Part shown: in pieces, positions 60,597 to 64,000 of the stretch
Numbering within the stretch: position 1 is the first letter of the stretch
How the letters are laid out: each line of letters opens with the position of its first letter
DNA from: Thiofilum sp039797965
GTDB taxonomy: Bacteria; Pseudomonadota; Gammaproteobacteria; Thiotrichales; Thiotrichaceae
Direction: 5' to 3'
NCBI GenBank assembly: GCA_039797965.1
Contig: JBDKGX010000003.1
Span: 31,402 to 95,401, forward strand
Length of the DNA stretch: 64,000 nt
Translations under genes and position numbers: made by a program
The notes under the pieces: model-generated
The model's input: the letters and a program-made list of their open reading frames with translations, nothing else
Database searches by the model: none
Told to the model about the DNA's origin: nothing

Positions 60597-61097
60597 ATGT
60601 TCAGCACTTTAAGGTCAATCCTTTGGGCAGTGGCTTGTGTGTGGGTATTAGTAGGGTGTGAGGCAGGACCTCCCCCTACTAATTTAGCGCCTGCCAAAGA
60701 AAAAGCTGCTCAATGCGTAGAGCCTACACAAGACATACGCAAAAATCATATGGCTTATTTAATGAAGCATCGAGACGAAACGGTGTTAGACGGTATTCGT
60801 ACTCCACAGCATAGTTTAGCCGAATGTATTAATTGCCACGTCGCTCCTACTCGTGCCGATGGTTCACCCGTACATTATGAGGATCAAGATCATTTTTGTG
60901 CGACTTGCCATACTTATGCAGGTGTTAAACTGGATTGTTTCCAATGCCATGCGGATCGACCTGAGGTGACTAATCAACCTAACTATCAGCATAAGATCGG
61001 TTCGTCTGAAAGCTATCATTTTACTAATCAAGTGAGTAAGGCTGCCTCACTGTCAGCTCAAGATGTAAAAACTCTTACGAATGAGGTGGTGCAATGA
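60597..61097 (+). CDS. dsrJ: DsrJ, triheme cytochrome c with lipobox-like signal
   Basis: A 166-residue periplasmic triheme cytochrome. The heme sites are CINCH (77-81), CATCH (101-105) and CFQCH (114-118). CVEPT at Cys40 matches the context of the unusual Cys heme ligand known from A. vinosum DsrJ. The N-terminal helix (ILWAVACVWVLVGC) ends in LVGC at residues 18-21, a good lipobox, so this DsrJ may be lipid-anchored instead of held by an uncleaved signal. It overlaps dsrO by four bases. Confidence 0.95.
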   Translation: MFSTLRSILWAVACVWVLVGCEAGPPPTNLAPAKEKAAQCVEPTQDIRKNHMAYLMKHRDETVLDGIRTPQHSLAECINCHVAPTRADGSPVHYEDQDHFCATCHTYAGVKLDCFQCHADRPEVTNQPNYQHKIGSSESYHFTNQVSKAASLSAQDVKTLTNEVVQ

Positions 61098-61840
61098 GTA
61101 CTAATCAAGTGAATGAGTACCGCCGCCGTTTTATGGCAGGTTTAGGTCTAGTTACAGGAGCAACATTAGCCTCAAACTTTGTTTTGCGTAGTACCGAAGC
61201 GGCTGAATTGGTTTCGCGTCCTGACAATGAACCCGCCAGCAGTGCTAAGCGTTGGGGAATGTTGATCGATGTTAATCGCCTTACCGAGGGTGGGGCGGCG
61301 ATGGTAGAGGCTTGTAAAAAAGAGCATGGTTGGGGTAATGACCCACAATCTAGTGCTGAGCAACAACCGCAATGGATGCGAGTAGTAAAAGTCACTGATA
61401 AAACGACTCAACATAGTTTTCAATTACCCGTGATGTGCCAACATTGTGCCAATCCTCCTTGTGTCGATGTATGCCCAACGGGAGCCTCGATGAAACGGGC
61501 GGATGGTATTGTGTATGTGAATAAGCACATTTGCATTGGTTGTCGTTATTGCATGATGGCGTGTCCTTATAAAGCCCGTAGTTTTGTGCATGAGCCTTTA
61601 AAAGATCAAAAAGTTCATTCACCCCGTGGTATGGGTACAGTGGAATCCTGCAATATGTGTGTGCATCGTATCGATAAAGGTCAATTACCCGCTTGTGTTG
61701 AGGCTGCACCAGAGGCTGTGATTTTTGGTGACTTAAATGACCCCGAAAGCCGAATTAGCCAAGCAATGAAGGCACTGGGTGGCAAACAAATTCGTGCGGA
61801 TCTCGGTTTAAATACTGGCGTACGCTATTTGAATATTTAG
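61094..61840 (+). CDS. dsrO: DsrO, periplasmic Fe-S protein of DsrMKJOP
   Basis: A 248-residue ferredoxin-like subunit. A Tat signal (YRRRFMAGLGLVTGATLAS) sends it folded to the periplasm. Clusters are coordinated by CQHCANPPCVDVCPTGAS, CIGCRYCMMACPYKAR and ESCNMCVHRIDKGQLPAC, as in the NrfC/PsrB-type electron-transfer subunits. It links DsrJ to the membrane subunit DsrP. It begins within the stop of dsrJ and ends 10 bases before dsrP. Confidence 0.96.
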   Translation: MSTNQVNEYRRRFMAGLGLVTGATLASNFVLRSTEAAELVSRPDNEPASSAKRWGMLIDVNRLTEGGAAMVEACKKEHGWGNDPQSSAEQQPQWMRVVKVTDKTTQHSFQLPVMCQHCANPPCVDVCPTGASMKRADGIVYVNKHICIGCRYCMMACPYKARSFVHEPLKDQKVHSPRGMGTVESCNMCVHRIDKGQLPACVEAAPEAVIFGDLNDPESRISQAMKALGGKQIRADLGLNTGVRYLNI

Positions 61841-61850
61841 AGGAATCGTT

Positions 61851-63062
61851 ATGAGTAACAAGGCAATGGTGTATAGCGAAGTACACCAATCAGGCTGGGG
61901 GTACTATGGATTACTCGCCGCTAGTGCATTTTTAGTAGGCTTAGGTTTAATCGCCTTCTTTTATTTGGAGCATACGGGGCATCATGCCACAGGAATGACG
62001 AATCAAATCGTGTGGGGATTACCCCATGTATTTGCAATTTTTCTAATTGTGGCGGCATCAGGCGCTTTAAATATCGGCTCAATTGGGACAGTCTTTAACA
62101 ATAAACCTTACAAACCTTTAGGGCGGCTATCAGGATTATTAGCGATTGCCTTTTTGATCGGTGGCTTGATGGTACTAGTACTCGATTTGGGACATCCTGA
62201 TCGTTTGATTATTGCTATGACACATTATAATTTTAAGTCGATTTTTGCGTGGAACATCATTCTTTATAATGGCTTTTTAGCCTTAGCCGCTTTATATATT
62301 TGGACAATGATGGATCGCAAAATGCAGCGTTTTTACAAGCCTGCGGGGTTTGCAGCATTCTTTTGGCGCCTCGTACTGACTACCGGTACGGGTTCGATTT
62401 TTGGATTTTTGGTGGCACGCGAGGCTTATGACTCGGCGATTTTTGGACCCTTGTTTATTCTGATCTCATTCTCATTGGGCTTAGCGTTGTTTATCTTGAT
62501 CACCTTTGGATTATTTCATTGGACCCATCGCACATTAAATGATGAGTTATTGACTCGTAAACGTTACCTACTGGCGTTATTTATTGGAGCCGTACTTTTT
62601 TTCGAGGCAATTTTTCATGTAACCGCTTTATATGCGGCTGAGCATACTAACTTTGAAACGTTTATCTTATTAGGTGGCTCATCCTACTCAGTTTGGTTTT
62701 GGTTGGGGCATGTAGTGTTAGGCAGCATTGTGCCTTTATTTATGTTGTTATTACCGATGTGTCGCGGTCGAGTACGCTCACTCTTAATGGCGTCGGGATT
62801 AGTCGTGGTGGGTTCGTTTATTCAACTTTATGTCATCATTATTGGGGGGCAAGCTTACCCCTTGACCTTGTTCCCGAATGCTGATGTATCTAGTTCTTTT
62901 TTTGATGGCGTTATCAATACTTACTCACCTTCTATTTGGGAGCTGATGTTAGGAGTGGGTGGAGTAGGTGTTGCTGCTGTCATGATTGTTATCGGTGTAA
63001 AAGTACTCCGTTTCTTACCAGTATCATTAGCTCAAGCTGATTTGGGTCAAGAGCCTGATTAA
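61851..63062 (+). CDS. dsrP: DsrP, NrfD-like membrane subunit of DsrMKJOP
   Basis: A 403-residue integral membrane protein of the NrfD/PsrC family with about ten helices (GLLAASAFLVGLGLIAFFYL, GLLAIAFLIGGLMVLVLDLG). It exchanges electrons with the quinone pool on the periplasmic side through DsrO (family knowledge). It is the last gene before a strong terminator, after which a separate small gene and dsrN follow. Confidence 0.95.
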   Translation: MSNKAMVYSEVHQSGWGYYGLLAASAFLVGLGLIAFFYLEHTGHHATGMTNQIVWGLPHVFAIFLIVAASGALNIGSIGTVFNNKPYKPLGRLSGLLAIAFLIGGLMVLVLDLGHPDRLIIAMTHYNFKSIFAWNIILYNGFLALAALYIWTMMDRKMQRFYKPAGFAAFFWRLVLTTGTGSIFGFLVAREAYDSAIFGPLFILISFSLGLALFILITFGLFHWTHRTLNDELLTRKRYLLALFIGAVLFFEAIFHVTALYAAEHTNFETFILLGGSSYSVWFWLGHVVLGSIVPLFMLLLPMCRGRVRSLLMASGLVVVGSFIQLYVIIIGGQAYPLTLFPNADVSSSFFDGVINTYSPSIWELMLGVGGVGVAAVMIVIGVKVLRFLPVSLAQADLGQEPD

Positions 63063-63092
63063 GTCAATGATTTAACTTAAGTACTCGATTTT

Positions 63093-63116
63093 AAGGCCGC
63101 AGTAGTGCGGCTTTTT
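63093..63116 (+). terminator. Rho-independent terminator after dsrP
   Basis: AAGGCCGCA (63093-63101), tetraloop GTAG, TGCGGCTTTTT (63106-63116): a nine-pair stem with one G-U, then a T-run. It closes the main dsr transcript 30 bases after dsrP. An AGTACT site lies just before it (63080). Confidence 0.88.
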
Positions 63117-63270
63117 AGTTTATAAGTCATAGGATGACTTTTTTTGAGTATTACGAGTTGAATTTACTTTTAAAGACGTGGTTATTTTCCAAAATTGACT
63201 AATTCAGTCTAATATCTTGCTTATATAAGAAAATAGTGATTTACTAATATAAGTAGAAGGAGTACTCAAA

Positions 63271-63684
63271 ATGTTCAATCCCATTCAAATTCCATTTGGC
63301 TGTGTGATGCTGTTCAATGTCGTTGATTTAAAAAACGGTGTAACAGTAGATGACGTCGAACTGGCATTAGGTGAGATGTGCAATGTCGTAAAAAATAACT
63401 ACGGTGATGATACGGGCGGCTTTATTGGTGGTCAGGTTTATCGCAATGCAGGCTTCATCTCTGATGAGGGTAGTGTAGGCAGTGAATCACCCGAACCGCA
63501 CCGTGTACAACAAAAAATGGGTGATATTGTCATCGTTACCTATTGGAAATCCTTCAATCAACACGAAAAATCCCACGCAGATAAGCTATTCAAAGAAAAA
63601 TTCCAACATTTAGCTAATTTCTGCGATAACACCTATGAGGTTGGCTATGAGATGTTGTGGCAAGGTACTCCAGAAGATCACTAA
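63271..63684 (+). CDS. Half-length sulfur-oxygenase-reductase-like protein in the dsr cluster
   Basis: A 137-residue soluble protein not in the classical dsr gene list. Cys37 (GEMCNVVKN), GGFIGGQVYRNAG (49-61) and VTYWKSFNQHEKSH (89-102) line up, in order, with the N-terminal half of archaeal sulfur oxygenase reductase as I recall it. There Cys31 is the reactive thiol and His86/His90 (spaced HxxxH, preceded by WK) bind iron. Asp119 or Glu123 would sit near the third ligand, Glu114. The spacing differs by a 5-residue insertion and a 7-residue gap. The fold class is the dimeric alpha/beta barrel, shared also with ABM-type proteins, so a non-catalytic relative is possible. Strong GGAG site fused to AGTACT (63261). 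It lies after a terminator, so it probably has its own promoter. Confidence 0.55.
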   Translation: MFNPIQIPFGCVMLFNVVDLKNGVTVDDVELALGEMCNVVKNNYGDDTGGFIGGQVYRNAGFISDEGSVGSESPEPHRVQQKMGDIVIVTYWKSFNQHEKSHADKLFKEKFQHLANFCDNTYEVGYEMLWQGTPEDH

Positions 63685-63696
63685 GCCGAGTTGCTC

Positions 63697-63729
63697 CATT
63701 AGCTTACCCCATGAGGCGGTAAGCTAATG
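63697..63729 (+). promoter_or_regulatory. dsrN: Hairpin masking the dsrN start codon
   Basis: CATTAGCTTACC (63697-63708) pairs perfectly with GGTAAGCTAATG (63718-63729). The second arm contains the dsrN ATG (63727-63729) and the 9-base loop contains GAGG (63713-63716), the only ribosome-site-like sequence. Folding would hide the start codon, so translational control is plausible; the dyad could also be a protein operator. Confidence 0.6.
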
Positions 63730-64000
63730 CGTAGAGTATTTATCTCAGCGGCACATAAGTCATCGGGTAAAACAACACTTTCCATTGGTTTGTGTGCAGC
63801 GCTTCGTGCTAAAGGGTTAGATGTTCAGCCTTTTAAAAAAGGACCTGACTACATTGACCCAATGTGGCTAGGCAAAGCCAGTGGCAATCCCTGCTATAAC
63901 CTTGATTTTAATACCATGTCCGCCGACGAAGTATTATGCAAAGTTCAACAGCAATCGTATTTATCTGATATTACTCTGATTGAGGCTAATAAAGGCTTAT
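63727..64000 (+). CDS. dsrN: DsrN, siroheme amidase (CbiA/CobB-like), partial
   Basis: The N-terminal 91 codons, open to the window edge. VFISAAHKSSGKTTLSIGLC is the P-loop and QPFKKGPDYIDPMWLG the following conserved block of cobyrinic acid a,c-diamide synthases. In dsr clusters the homologue DsrN amidates siroheme for DsrAB (established). It begins 42 bases after the SOR-like gene inside a strong hairpin. The glutaminase half is outside the window. Confidence 0.93.
   Translation, partial: MRRVFISAAHKSSGKTTLSIGLCAALRAKGLDVQPFKKGPDYIDPMWLGKASGNPCYNLDFNTMSADEVLCKVQQQSYLSDITLIEANKGL

Larger units (their letters stand above)
621..63266. repeat. Highly iterated palindrome AGTACT, about 170 dispersed copies
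   Basis: By hand count the self-complementary hexamer AGTACT occurs about 170 times (first at 621, last at 63261). About 18 are expected for a random 64-kb sequence of this composition. Copies lie in genes in all three frames (Ser-Thr as in wzt 27366, Glu-Tyr at 26631, Val-Leu at 27138) and between genes. The outer base is most often a pyrimidine on the 3' side. Density is highest in the glycan cluster (about 42 in 26.4-33.8 kb), very low at 37-41 kb and zero in dsrAB. The count is manual and may be off by around ten. Confidence 0.85.

Noticed and set aside
61392..61709. Minus-strand ORF inside dsrO
   Set aside because: Antisense to the cysteine clusters of dsrO; the His-rich translation comes from reversed Cys/Met codons.
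63220..63229. CTTATATAAG as a standard sigma-70 promoter with TTGACT at 63195
   Set aside because: Spacing between TTGACT and any TATA-like hexamer is 9 or more than 20 bases, outside the usual 16-18.
621..63266. AGTACT as a classical DNA uptake sequence
   Set aside because: Known uptake sequences are 9-12 bases and asymmetric; here only the six-base palindrome is constant. An uptake role is not excluded but is not the best reading.
63343..63576. HEKSH in the SOR-like protein read as an HExxH zinc protease motif
   Set aside because: No third zinc ligand or protease fold is present, and the preceding aromatic-WK context fits the dimeric barrel/SOR reading better.
1..64000. CRISPR array
   Set aside because: No regularly spaced direct repeats were seen. 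AGTACT copies are irregularly spaced and too short.
1..64000. tRNA or rRNA genes
   Set aside because: No cloverleaf with GGTTCRA-type T arm and CCA end, and no 16S/23S conserved blocks noticed on either strand.

Overview
The window looks like chromosomal DNA of a sulfur-oxidising gammaproteobacterium. The clearest sign is a nearly complete oxidative-type dsr cluster (dsrABEFHCMKLJOP, then a small extra gene, then dsrN) at 52.1-64.0 kb. It includes dsrEFH, dsrL and a DsrC with both C-terminal cysteines, the combination found in sulfur oxidisers. The mid-40s GC content, the type II secretion genes and the LpxL/porin/LPS genes fit a Thiothrix/Thiolinea/Leucothrix-like member of Thiotrichales; that placement is inference.

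Layout. 0-2.8 kb (minus strand): a Zur-like regulator, a ZrgA/DUF2796 periplasmic protein, an ABC ATPase and an FtsX-type permease cut by the window edge, probably a zinc system. 2.9-7.6 kb: ung, an NRDE-family protein, a patatin/beta-barrel fusion and a TatD hydrolase. 7.6-10.9 kb: an aldehyde dehydrogenase and its DUF779 partner, divergent from a GAF-domain regulator. 10.9-13.8 kb: an HNH protein and a nicotinamide salvage pair (NadV, NadM-Nudix). 13.9-18.4 kb: LpxL-type acyltransferase, SlyD and several small secreted, lipid-anchored or membrane proteins. 18.7-25.5 kb: a type II secretion block (GspL, GspM, GspC-like, GspD), a lipoprotein and a 500-residue secreted protein. 25.6-35.8 kb: an ABC-dependent surface polysaccharide cluster (PpiC-like protein, Wzm, Wzt, acyltransferase homologue, methyltransferase, three GT2 enzymes, HAD protein). 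35.9-39.5 kb: an accessory patch with decayed ORFs and three tandem paralogous secreted proteins separated by repeated intergenic DNA. 39.6-46.5 kb: rplM-rpsI, a porin, a heme lipoprotein and a giant flavin/Fe-S oxidoreductase. 46.5-48.2 kb: an AT-rich accessory patch with an orphan gene, an xisI pseudogene and an AbrB-type antitoxin pseudogene. 48.2-51.8 kb: an MFS exporter, a PHB depolymerase and a TauD-like dioxygenase. The dsr cluster follows.

How the dsr genes work together: DsrEFH passes sulfane sulfur to DsrC, DsrAB oxidises it at siroheme, DsrL couples to pyridine nucleotide, DsrMKJOP links DsrC redox chemistry to the membrane, and DsrN amidates siroheme.

Two observations stand out. 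First, the hexamer palindrome AGTACT occurs about 170 times (hand count) where about 18 would be expected. It lies in genes in all three reading frames and also between genes, so it behaves as a highly iterated palindrome. Second, the extra gene between dsrP and dsrN encodes a 137-residue protein resembling one half of sulfur oxygenase reductase, with a matching Cys and an HxxxH iron-ligand-like motif. Several RNA hairpins in and around the dsr operon suggest post-initiation control.
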